From an uncultured Bacteroidales bacterium (lineage in GTDB: Bacteria; Bacteroidota; Bacteroidia; Bacteroidales; FEN-979): a stretch of DNA of 64,000 nucleotides. This document shows positions 1-6,476 of this stretch, one piece after another. The notes beneath the pieces are model-generated. The model made no database searches. It was not told the origin of the DNA and was given only the letters and a program-made list of their open reading frames with translations. How positions within the stretch are numbered: position 1 is the first letter of the stretch; each line of letters begins with the position of its first letter. Position numbers and translations under genes: made by a program. The stretch covers positions 80,472 to 144,471 of the forward strand of contig CAISRB010000015.1 in assembly GCA_903887775.1 (NCBI GenBank), read 5' to 3'.

Positions 1-509
1 GCAGCCACCTTTATCCATTCATCTAGTAATTTCGGAGATGAGATCAGCCGTAAAGCATGCCCTGTGGGGGCTGTATCGACCACGTATTTTTCATATTTCC
101 CTTCTTCAATGAAATCGATGATGGTTTTAAAACTCATAACCTCATCAATACCAGGTATCGACAAGGTTAACAGCTCGTCAATGTCGTCGTTGTCAAGGCT
201 TGTGGAGGTTTCAAGAAGCTTTTTCAACTCGGCCTTGTGCTCCTCTTTAAATCCGGAAAGCGCTTTGTCAGCAACTACTTCGATGGCCCACAACTTATGT
301 GTGCCATCGGCTTTGGTCACTTTAAAACCAATTTCCTGTCCGAGACAATCCGATATTGAATGGGCCGGATCGGTAGAGATGAGCAAAGTATTGTACCGAT
401 CGGCCAGCGAGAGGGCTGTCGCGATGGCACAACTGGTTTTTCCAACACCGCCTTTTCCGCCGAAAATAATAAGTTTCAGGTCGTTGTTCTCTAAGCCCGT
501 GAGTGCCAT
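1..509 (-). CDS. ArsA/Get3-family ATPase (partial, C-terminus outside window)
   Basis: The reverse strand is open from an ATG at 509 to the window edge, giving the first 169 residues. It has the deviant Walker A motif GGKGGVGKT (about residues 17-25), a DPAHS switch motif (about 47-51) and DTAPTGH (about 142-148), the signatures of the ArsA/Get3 family. Arsenite pumps and tail-anchored-protein chaperones share this fold. It starts 4 nt after the gvpH stop, so it is the last visible gene of the gas vesicle operon. ArsA and Get3 are ATP-driven; a chaperone-like role in handling hydrophobic gas vesicle proteins is my inference. No arsenic genes are visible nearby. Confidence 0.85.
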   Translation of the reverse strand, partial: MALTGLENNDLKLIIFGGKGGVGKTSCAIATALSLADRYNTLLISTDPAHSISDCLGQEIGFKVTKADGTHKLWAIEVVADKALSGFKEEHKAELKKLLETSTSLDNDDIDELLTLSIPGIDEVMSFKTIIDFIEEGKYEKYVVDTAPTGHALRLISSPKLLDEWIKVA

Positions 510-513
510 CACT

Positions 514-1032
514 TTATTTTTTTATCCTGATCTCAAGGATGCCATTTGTAAATTTATGCCGTAAATTCTGTTTGACGGCCTTAACCGGCAACAGCATTTC
601 TTTTCTGTAACTCCTGTTTTTACTGACCGCCGAAATTTCAAGGATATCCTGCTTCAGCTCGATTTTAATTTCATTTTCCTCAATACCCGGCATTTCAGCA
701 ATGATCACGAGTTCGTTCTTTTCATTAAAAAGGTCGGTAATAGGCTCTCTCTCTTCATCCACTTTCGGCCCTTCAGGTGTTTTTTTAATGTTCCCAAACG
801 TTTCCACTTTTGGACTGCCTCCCCCCGCTGTGTTTATGGTAAATCCATAAACCCCTTTCATGCCTTTTTTAATATGATCAAAATTGATCTCGCCTTCTTT
901 TTTTATTCCTCCGTTTTCCTCGAGTTTCCCGGCAAGGTCAACCAGTTTTTCGATGCCTTTAAATAGGCCTCCAAGTCCGAAAAGGTCAAAATCGGCTTCC
1001 TCCCTTTTCTCTTTTTTATTTTCTTTTTCCAT
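514..1032 (-). CDS. gvpH: Gas vesicle protein GvpH, Hsp20-like
   Basis: 172 residues. A charged, lysine- and glutamate-rich start is followed by a glycine-rich linker and an alpha-crystallin/Hsp20-type domain over about residues 95-172, with the typical phrase AEMPGIEENEIKIEL and a C-terminal LEIRIKK strand. GvpH of haloarchaea is an Hsp20-like protein that interacts with other gas vesicle proteins. It sits between gvpO and the ArsA-type ATPase. A general small heat-shock protein is the alternative, but the operon position favours GvpH. Confidence 0.8.
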   Translation of the reverse strand: MEKENKKEKREEADFDLFGLGGLFKGIEKLVDLAGKLEENGGIKKEGEINFDHIKKGMKGVYGFTINTAGGGSPKVETFGNIKKTPEGPKVDEEREPITDLFNEKNELVIIAEMPGIEENEIKIELKQDILEISAVSKNRSYRKEMLLPVKAVKQNLRHKFTNGILEIRIKK

Positions 1033-1106
1033 TTTTCAATCGGTTAAAGGTTTTTCTTATCAGGTTTCTCGTTCTAATATTCTGCGGAAGTCCCGCCTCA
1101 TTGTTT

Positions 1107-1361
1107 TCAACAACTATCTTTTTCACAACGTTTTCTCATTCTTACTCTCTCATAGCTGAGCATATTTCCCGAAGCATCTACACGGACCTCATAAATTCCA
1201 AGGAGATCGAGATTAGGCGATCCGGAAGGCTTTTCTGTGATTTCGATGGTAATGTGCCAAATTCCCTCATCTTTGATTATCCCAATTGCATTGGGGGAAT
1301 TGAATCCGGTAAGTTGCACCAACTCATCCTTTGTAATTTCCACAAGATCTTTTATTTCCAT
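1107..1361 (-). CDS. gvpO: Gas vesicle protein GvpO
   Basis: 84 residues. The pattern LTGFNSPNAIGIIKDEGIWHITIEITE, followed by a predicted strand reading YEVRVDASGNMLSYERV, matches the GvpO family, a small accessory protein found in gas vesicle operons. It lies 25 nt after the GvpJ-type gene and about 75 nt before gvpH on the same strand. The C-terminus is basic with two cysteines. GvpO is needed for gas vesicle formation in haloarchaea, but its biochemical role is unknown. Confidence 0.8.
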   Translation of the reverse strand: MEIKDLVEITKDELVQLTGFNSPNAIGIIKDEGIWHITIEITEKPSGSPNLDLLGIYEVRVDASGNMLSYERVRMRKRCEKDSC

Positions 1362-1386
1362 TTTTCATTCAGAATAAAAGTTCACA

Positions 1387-1686
1387 CTATACTGTTTTAT
1401 TGAGGGATTCGAGCTTTTCAAGACGTGCATCGAGCGCCTCCTGTTGCTGCATCAACTCCTTTTCCCTGGCTTTTGAGGAGAGAAACGTATCTTCCTGCCA
1501 CCAGTTGATCCCCATTTCCATGGCTTTATCGACCGAAGCTACGAGCAACCTTATTTTAATGGTTAAAAGGTCAACATCTGCTATCTGTATTTTTATATCG
1601 CCTGCAATCACGATCCCTTTATCAAGCACTCTTTCAAGGATATCGGCAAGGTTTGTCGCATTCAACGCATGAGTCATTTCGGCCAT
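1387..1686 (-). CDS. gvpJ: GvpA/GvpJ-family gas vesicle protein (GvpJ type)
   Basis: 99 residues from the ATG at 1686. That start avoids overlap with the upstream gene; a longer form from 1725 would run into it. The core LADILERVLDKGIVIAGDI followed by DVDLLTIKIRLLVASVDKA is the GvpA-family amphipathic helix-strand-strand-helix unit. The GINWW extension and the charged coiled tail (about residues 60-99) are typical of the minor GvpJ type rather than the shell protein GvpA. In known systems GvpJ is a minor structural or nucleation component. Confidence 0.85.
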   Translation of the reverse strand: MAEMTHALNATNLADILERVLDKGIVIAGDIKIQIADVDLLTIKIRLLVASVDKAMEMGINWWQEDTFLSSKAREKELMQQQEALDARLEKLESLNKTV

Positions 1687-1697
1687 AATGCTGTATT

Positions 1698-2012
1698 TTA
1701 ATAATCTATTGACATGGTTTTCCAATCACTCTTCTCTTTCTTACCCGGCCTTTTCATCTTTGTACCGGGCTCAGGAGCATGCATCTCGCCTGCTTTTTCA
1801 TCGTAGTAAGCCTGAATTTCCTTTAATCTGCCCTGGATGATCTCCATCCTTTGCACGATCCTTGTCTCTTCACTTTTCAGCCTGGATCGTTCTTTTTCGA
1901 GCATATACAATTTAATGAAGTCCGAATCCTCCTTATTGGGGATCCCCGATTTTACGACGCTCTGCATGCTTTTGATGCTCTGAAGCCCTTTTATCGCAGT
2001 TGAGATTGGCAT
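1698..2012 (-). CDS. Small coiled-coil protein, GvpV-like
   Basis: 104 residues. It has a short N-terminus (AIKGLQSIKSMQSVVKSG), then a helix from about 28 to 72 containing YMLEKERSRLKSEETRIVQR and RLKEIQAYYDEK, then a basic tail. The architecture (a conserved Y..LE.E..R helix ending in R.KEI) resembles my memory of cyanobacterial GvpV, an accessory gas vesicle protein of about 100 residues, but identity is low and I cannot confirm it. Position between gvpN and the GvpJ-type gene supports a gas vesicle role. Confidence 0.55.
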   Translation of the reverse strand: MPISTAIKGLQSIKSMQSVVKSGIPNKEDSDFIKLYMLEKERSRLKSEETRIVQRMEIIQGRLKEIQAYYDEKAGEMHAPEPGTKMKRPGKKEKSDWKTMSIDY

Positions 2013-2054
2013 ATTGTTGGATTTGAAGATGTGAAAATTTATACTGACCGTTGC

Positions 2055-2975
2055 CTATTTTGAATATTTTTCGATGAGTTCATCCACGATGATTTTCACC
2101 TTTTCCTGGTTGGTTTTTGAACCAATGCGGCTTGTTTCGGATGTGAGAATATCCTGGCAAATTTTCCGGAATATATCTTTTGATTTAATTGGTGTGGTTT
2201 TTAAGGTTGCCAGTGTTTTAGCAATCATGATGGAACCGCGGATCGTAGGATCAAATTCGGTTTTACCCGATTCACGCAGACCCCTGACAATTTTTACTAT
2301 AATTTCAGTATCTTTCAGCGAAAGGTCGGATTTAGCTTTCGTGATTTTTAATTCGGTTTCGTAATCAAAATGGTCTAAGTCCATCGTGACCATCCTGTCG
2401 CGCAGGGCATCCTGGGTCCGGTTGACCCCAGCATATTCCTCAGGGTTTGATGTAAAGATTGCACGAAATTCGGGATGCACCTTCATATAGTAATCTTCTT
2501 CCTTTGCGGCAGATGTACTCAGCATTCTTTCCTGCAGAATAGGCAGAAGGATGTTGTTTGCTTCAGGGCGTGAACGGGTAAATTCATCATAGATCAGGGT
2601 AAAGCCGTTTTTAACTGCAATAGTCAAACGGTTGTTTACCCATTGTTTGCTCATGTCCTCCTCATATTTATGCACTGAATGAATAAACTTATCGTCCAGT
2701 TTTTTGTATTTATAACCTTGTTCGCTTCCGATGAGATCGGAAGTTTTGTACTCTGCATCACCATGAATAATAACTACGGGCCTACCGATCTTGCTTGCAA
2801 GATGCATGGCAACAGTCGTTTTTCCGGTCCCTGACGGGCCCCTGAAATGTACCGGGAATCCTGCTTTTACATATGTAAGACCGCGGTTTGTAATATCTTT
2901 TATATAATCGGTTTCGACAAAATTGGACATGGGCCTTAGCTCAAGTACAGTGTTCATTTCATTGTTGTCGTTCAT
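2055..2975 (-). CDS. gvpN: Gas vesicle AAA+ ATPase GvpN
   Basis: 306 residues. Walker A GPSGTGKT lies at 46-53 and Walker B LIYDE at about 127-131, followed by FTRSRPEANNILLPILQE and FRAIFTSNPEEYAGVNRTQDALRDR, the MoxR-like AAA+ core typical of GvpN. GvpN is a conserved, often essential ATPase of gas vesicle formation; in cyanobacteria it acts with GvpC. Length agrees with the family. The next gene on the operon starts 42 nt downstream. Confidence 0.93.
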   Translation of the reverse strand: MNDNNEMNTVLELRPMSNFVETDYIKDITNRGLTYVKAGFPVHFRGPSGTGKTTVAMHLASKIGRPVVIIHGDAEYKTSDLIGSEQGYKYKKLDDKFIHSVHKYEEDMSKQWVNNRLTIAVKNGFTLIYDEFTRSRPEANNILLPILQERMLSTSAAKEEDYYMKVHPEFRAIFTSNPEEYAGVNRTQDALRDRMVTMDLDHFDYETELKITKAKSDLSLKDTEIIVKIVRGLRESGKTEFDPTIRGSIMIAKTLATLKTTPIKSKDIFRKICQDILTSETSRIGSKTNQEKVKIIVDELIEKYSK

Positions 2976-3010
2976 GTAATGGGTGATTGAGTGAAATTGT
3001 AATTACTGAG

Positions 3011-3196
3011 TTATCTTTCAAATACTTGTTTGGGTAATTGTTCAAGTGTATGCTCCCAAAGGATTCTTGCTTCTTCGATTTCTTTTGTTATCTGTCCCTT
3101 TGCGAGTAAAAAAGCTTGTTTCCTGGCTTTAAATCGGGCTAGTGCATCTTGTCTTTTCTGCAAACTCTTTCTGATATTATTCCCGATTTCGTTCAT
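3011..3196 (-). CDS. Small basic helical protein in gas vesicle operon
   Basis: 61 residues, rich in Lys, Arg and Gln and predicted all-helical (MNEIGNNIRKSLQKRQDALA, then RKQAFLLAKGQITKEIEEAR). I do not recognise a family. It fits exactly between the CxxCxGxG protein (11 nt upstream) and gvpN (35 nt downstream) on the same strand with no competing frame, so it is probably a real operon member. Confidence 0.6.
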   Translation of the reverse strand: MNEIGNNIRKSLQKRQDALARFKARKQAFLLAKGQITKEIEEARILWEHTLEQLPKQVFER

Positions 3197-3207
3197 GGTC
3201 TTATGAT

Positions 3208-3525
3208 TTAATTTCCATAAAACCCTTTGCCTCCACAGCGGGTGCAGGGAAGTCCGTCAGTTGATTTGCCTGTTCCGTTGCACTGAAAACATATCGTTTG
3301 GCTCCCGCAGTTATAACGCCCCTTGCCTCCACACACGATGCAGGGAATCCTCGCTCCAAGCGGGTTCTTACCTGTCCCCGCGCAAAAAATACATTTTTTC
3401 AGTGGTTCCTCCAGTTCAACTTGTCCTGTGCCGTCACAAACCAGGCAATGTGCGATGGGAGAGAGTAAATCAAAGGGATCCTTGCCCGTGCCGCTACAGA
3501 ATGCACATTTGATGATTTTTAACAT
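3208..3525 (-). CDS. Six-motif CxxCxGxG zinc-binding protein (DnaJ central domain-like)
   Basis: 105 residues made almost entirely of six CxxCxGxG motifs, with first cysteines at about residues 7, 27, 45, 62, 79 and 94. In DnaJ/Hsp40 four such motifs bind two zinc ions and help hold unfolded clients. Here there is no J domain and no C-terminal client domain, and there are two extra motifs, enough for three zinc sites by analogy. It lies inside the gas vesicle operon, so a chaperone or assembly-factor role is plausible but inferred. Confidence 0.8.
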   Translation of the reverse strand: MLKIIKCAFCSGTGKDPFDLLSPIAHCLVCDGTGQVELEEPLKKCIFCAGTGKNPLGARIPCIVCGGKGRYNCGSQTICFQCNGTGKSTDGLPCTRCGGKGFYGN

Positions 3526-3745
3526 GATGTTCCCGGTTTGAAAATTTCGAAAAGTAATTGGATGCGAGTGATGAGTAAAATTCTTTCAAAGCCAGGCCGT
3601 AATGAATAAACCACAATCTTATTTTTGTTGTAATCAGATTTCCACAATTGCAAACAAAATATATATTGCGATAGGTCCTTATCAACGGCCTGGCTTCTAT
3701 TCCACAATTACAAAACAATACTGGTTCAGGTATCCTAAGTGTCAT
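3494..3745 (-). CDS. Possible small CxC zinc-ribbon-like protein
   Basis: An 83-residue reading frame in the 242-nt gap between the repeat protein and the CxxCxGxG protein, overlapping the start of the latter by 32 nt. Two CxC pairs (about residues 12-14 and 32-34, the second in VCNCGN) give a pattern that could bind zinc. The C-terminal part looks unstructured. It could be a genuine small gene or a decayed fragment of a zinc-ribbon gene; there is no clear ribosome-binding site. Confidence 0.35.
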   Translation of the reverse strand: MTLRIPEPVLFCNCGIEARPLIRTYRNIYFVCNCGNLITTKIRLWFIHYGLALKEFYSSLASNYFSKFSNREHHVKNHQMCIL

Positions 3746-3767
3746 CTCCCGTGGACTTTTAACTCAT

Positions 3768-5072
3768 TTATTTTACCAGCTTTGGCTTTGGGTAATAAAT
3801 GTTCTCAATTTTCAATACCTTTCCTTCATCCAGAAGGTTTTTAGCAATAAATCCAAGCTTCATCCGTGTTTCACCGAGGGGCTGCTCCATCTCCGAGATT
3901 TTTGCTCCCTTCGGATGCTTGTTAATGAAATCCAGAACTTTTTCTTTCAGTGTCTTTGGCTCTTCCTGTATTAAAGCGAACTTTGATTCTTCTTTAACAG
4001 GAGCTTTCTTTTCTTCCTTCACTGAAATTTTCTTCTCTTCTTTAACCGGGGCAACTCTGATTGTTTCAACCAGGCTTTCCTTAACTGCTTCAACCGGAAC
4101 TTCTTTCTTTGCTTCTTTTTTTACTTCCTTTTTGACTTCTTTTTTTACTTCCTTTTTTTCAACTTTCCTGATCACTTCCTTTGGCTTTGAGATGATGCCG
4201 GTTTTCCTGATCTGGGCCATGGCATTTTGCATCTTGCTCCATTCCGACGAAGCCTGAACCCTGTTTTGCAGTAAGTCGTCAAGCATCCCTGCTGTTGAAT
4301 TCTTAATGGTTTTTACTTCAGTACGAATACCTTTTATCGAATTGTGAATACTTTTCATTAAACCATTATAGTCACCCAGTCTTTCTGTTTCTCCATTGTC
4401 GAGATCTTTTCTCAGTTTCTGGGCGGTCTTTTGATTTTCTTTGCTGATTTCAGCTAACCTTTTCTGAAATCCGTTCAGCAACGACCTGGTGTATTCAACT
4501 CTTTCGGCCAGATTTTTGCCCAGCTCTGACCTGAGTTCATCCGACATTTCCTGGTGTTCTTTCTCGAACCTGTCGAGCATGTTGTTCGTATTCTTAAAAA
4601 TGTCTGAAACTTCATCATTGATATTTTTAATATCAGCATTGATGTTTTTCATAAGGGAATCAAATTCCTTGATCCTTGTTTTTTCATTATGCATTCTGTC
4701 GGATCGGCCTTTCGCAAAGGATTTGTTCAGTTCTTTCGCCATTTGTGTCCTGTCGCCTGCGAATTCATTCATCATATTGAAAGTGGATGTTTGAATCTGA
4801 AGCACTTCCTTCTGGATAGAAGAGATCGTGCGATGGATGCCGCCCATTAAGTCCTTATAGGTATTCAGGCGGTCCTTTTCTCCCTTCGCAAGGCTTTTTC
4901 TTAAGGCAGATGCGTTGGCATTTATCATGTTGGCCATTTCCTGGTGATCCTTGCGGAAACCATCGAGGGTATTCTGTACATCATTTACAAGCTCTTCATT
5001 GGCCTTAATACGTTGTTTGAATGAAGCGAGTAACTCTTCACTCAAATTTCTCATTTCTGATCCTAGTCCCAT
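3768..5072 (-). CDS. Coiled-coil repeat protein with C-terminal winged-helix-like domain; candidate GvpC-like scaffold
   Basis: 434 residues. Residues 1-290 are helical with a 65-residue repeat: F..D.QEM at 39, 104 and 169; LAKG.KDR-type motifs at 61 and 119; LM..I...I..I..EV at 75, 140 and 238. The last copy is irregular. Residues about 300-330 are a lysine-glutamate run (KKEVKKEVKK), followed by a PVKEEK linker, and residues about 373-430 (LKEKVLDFINKHPKGAKISE...) read like a small winged-helix domain. No family recognised. It has a strong Shine-Dalgarno leader almost the same as that of gvpA. Cyanobacterial GvpC, the outer stiffening protein, is also a helical repeat protein (33-residue repeats), so a GvpC-like role is a reasonable inference. 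Confidence 0.75.
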   Translation of the reverse strand: MGLGSEMRNLSEELLASFKQRIKANEELVNDVQNTLDGFRKDHQEMANMINANASALRKSLAKGEKDRLNTYKDLMGGIHRTISSIQKEVLQIQTSTFNMMNEFAGDRTQMAKELNKSFAKGRSDRMHNEKTRIKEFDSLMKNINADIKNINDEVSDIFKNTNNMLDRFEKEHQEMSDELRSELGKNLAERVEYTRSLLNGFQKRLAEISKENQKTAQKLRKDLDNGETERLGDYNGLMKSIHNSIKGIRTEVKTIKNSTAGMLDDLLQNRVQASSEWSKMQNAMAQIRKTGIISKPKEVIRKVEKKEVKKEVKKEVKKEAKKEVPVEAVKESLVETIRVAPVKEEKKISVKEEKKAPVKEESKFALIQEEPKTLKEKVLDFINKHPKGAKISEMEQPLGETRMKLGFIAKNLLDEGKVLKIENIYYPKPKLVK

Positions 5073-5079
5073 TGTTTTG

Positions 5080-5085
5080 TCTCCT
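5080..5085 (-). promoter_or_regulatory. Strong Shine-Dalgarno site of the 434-residue repeat protein
   Basis: On the minus strand the leader reads AAAAATAGGAGACAAAACA before the ATG at 5072: AGGAGA with a 7-nt spacer. Such sites are rare in Bacteroidetes, where translation usually relies on A-rich leaders. The gvpA leader is nearly the same. It fixes the start of this gene. Confidence 0.7.
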
Positions 5086-5089
5086 ATTT

Positions 5090-5752
5090 TTAATTAATGT
5101 TTGGGTACCTGTGTTTATTATTCCACTTGAACACTTGTCCTATGGGGTTGATTTCATTTAATATCTGGTCTTTAACCTTTTTTATATCCTGTACCAGAAT
5201 ATGGTCGCCTTTTTTAAGTAAGTTCTCAAGGCAGTCCATCATTCTGTTTTGCATTTGCTGATAATCCAAAAATGCCTGCAATACTTTTTCCTTCCTCATT
5301 TCATGCAGTTTTGAGATCTGAGAAAGTTGTTCTTTTATAATAGAAATATTTTCGCAGTTGTCCTTTGAAGTAATGTCTTTGATTTCCAGCAGGCTGTTTT
5401 TAAGTGATTGAGCCGTCATTTTCTGATCTTCAATAAAAGTCAGGAACTGGTTTTCGGCTTCTTTTTCCTTTTTATCAAGGGTTTCAAGAATTCCAGACAT
5501 CATTGCATAATAATCTTTTTTTCTCAGGGACCCTTTTTTGGCCAGAGTTTCGCAAAGCCTGGAGTTTAAATCGTCCCTTTCCTTTTTAAGATCGTTAATG
5601 GAATTATGAACATTATCGAAGAGGGAATGGGATGATTCTGTAATATTTTCCGAGGATTGGAAGGCAGCTTGAATTTTTTGAATCCTCGATTCATAGGAGG
5701 TTATAATGTTGTCGAAAAAACCATCAATATTGATTTGAGAGTGGGTTCTCAT
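5090..5752 (-). CDS. Coiled-coil protein, paralogue of the repeat unit of the neighbouring 434-residue protein
   Basis: 220 residues, predicted almost entirely helical coiled coil. Residues 70-89 (LAKKGSLRKKDYYAMMSGIL) and 106-121 (FIEDQKMTAQSLKNSL) match the repeat motif of the downstream protein (LAKGEKDRLNTYKDLMGGIH; FAGDRTQMAKELNKSF), so the two are related. It lies between gvpA (121 nt upstream) and the repeat protein (17 nt downstream). No known family recognised. A structural or assembly role in the gas vesicle is inferred from position and the shared motif. Confidence 0.75.
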   Translation of the reverse strand: MRTHSQINIDGFFDNIITSYESRIQKIQAAFQSSENITESSHSLFDNVHNSINDLKKERDDLNSRLCETLAKKGSLRKKDYYAMMSGILETLDKKEKEAENQFLTFIEDQKMTAQSLKNSLLEIKDITSKDNCENISIIKEQLSQISKLHEMRKEKVLQAFLDYQQMQNRMMDCLENLLKKGDHILVQDIKKVKDQILNEINPIGQVFKWNNKHRYPNIN

Positions 5753-5873
5753 ATTATTATCTGTTTATTGCGTTATTTATTCCGGGTTAAATGAGAAATT
5801 CTTGGTAACTCATGCTTTCTAATTTAAAACCAGAAAGGATGTTTAGCAAGAATAATGTTTAACAGCATATGCC

Positions 5874-6080
5874 TTATGCGGCTTTTGCGGTTAATCCGAT
5901 TGCTTCTGCATACTTCAGGTATGTTTCAACAGAGGCAACGACTACTCTTGCTTCAATTGCAAGCAGTTCGATACCAACTAATGATACTCTTACCCATGCA
6001 TCTACAACGACACCTTTGTCGAGGATACGGTCGATCACCTCTACGAGGCTGGATGAACCGATGGTCTTTTCTACTGCCAT
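5874..6080 (-). CDS. gvpA: Gas vesicle major shell protein GvpA
   Basis: 68 residues, the canonical small hydrophobic shell protein: [40 protein letters not shown], then [16 protein letters not shown]. The polymerised ribs of GvpA form the gas vesicle wall. It is first in the minus-strand operon, with a strong Shine-Dalgarno site 8 nt before the ATG and a candidate sigma-54 promoter about 80 nt upstream. Only one copy is visible; the GvpJ-type paralogue lies at 1387-1686. Confidence 0.97.
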   Translation of the reverse strand: MAVEKTIGSSSLVEVIDRILDKGVVVDAWVRVSLVGIELLAIEARVVVASVETYLKYAEAIGLTAKAA

Positions 6081-6088
6081 TTGTTTAA

Positions 6089-6094
6089 TCTCCT
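6089..6094 (-). promoter_or_regulatory. Strong Shine-Dalgarno site of gvpA
   Basis: The minus-strand leader reads AAAAATAGGAGATTAAACAA before the gvpA ATG at 6080: AGGAGA with an 8-nt spacer. It supports high expression of the shell protein and fixes the start. The same leader type occurs before the gene at 3768-5072. Confidence 0.75.
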
Positions 6095-6157
6095 ATTTTT
6101 GTTTGTGTATACCGTGCTTTACGTGAGGGACGGTTTACCTCTTATGCGGAAAGATTA

Positions 6158-6173
6158 AACAAAGGGCGGGCCA
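6158..6173 (-). promoter_or_regulatory. Candidate sigma-54 (RpoN) promoter of the gas vesicle operon
   Basis: On the minus strand: TGGCCCG-CCCT-TTGTT. The consensus is TGGCACG-N4-TTGCW, so the -24 element has one mismatch, spacing is exact, and the -12 GC reads GT. Transcription would start near 6146 and leave a leader of about 66 nt before gvpA. An NtrC-type activator and hybrid kinase are encoded at 7814-11885. The -12 mismatch lowers confidence. Confidence 0.4.
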
Positions 6174-6476
6174 GAAAATCAGGGGATATATGAAATGGAT
6201 TATTTTTTTGGGCTAATTGCCTGTAAGCGAATCACAAAAAAAATAATTTTCCGGGACTGGATTTTTTTATATCAGGTGCAGGAGCAGGGTCAGGTTGATA
6301 ATCTGGTAAAAAAAACGCGTACTAACGCGAAAATGCGTGCAGAAAACGGGGGAAGCGGTACTGTATTTTCACTGGCAGTCAGCGATAATAAATCCTGTTA
6401 ATAAGCGTTAACAACTTACCTTTTACAGACCGGCGTTTACTCCTTCTTTTTATTAATATTGCAATTCATAAAAAAT

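Larger units (their letters stand above)
6081..6476. other. Divergent control region between gvpA and the 6477 gene
   Basis: 396 bp with no convincing gene. It holds the gvpA ribosome-binding site (6089-6094), a sigma-54-like site (6158-6173, minus) and, further up, an AT-rich stretch with ACGCG-type words (about 6315-6340) that could be an activator site, though I see no clean inverted repeat. A 68-codon frame at 6195-6401 on the plus strand has no recognisable features and is not called. Confidence 0.5.

Noticed and set aside
6195..6401. 68-codon plus-strand frame upstream of the 6477 gene
   Set aside because: No domain, odd composition, and it lies in the gvpA control region.
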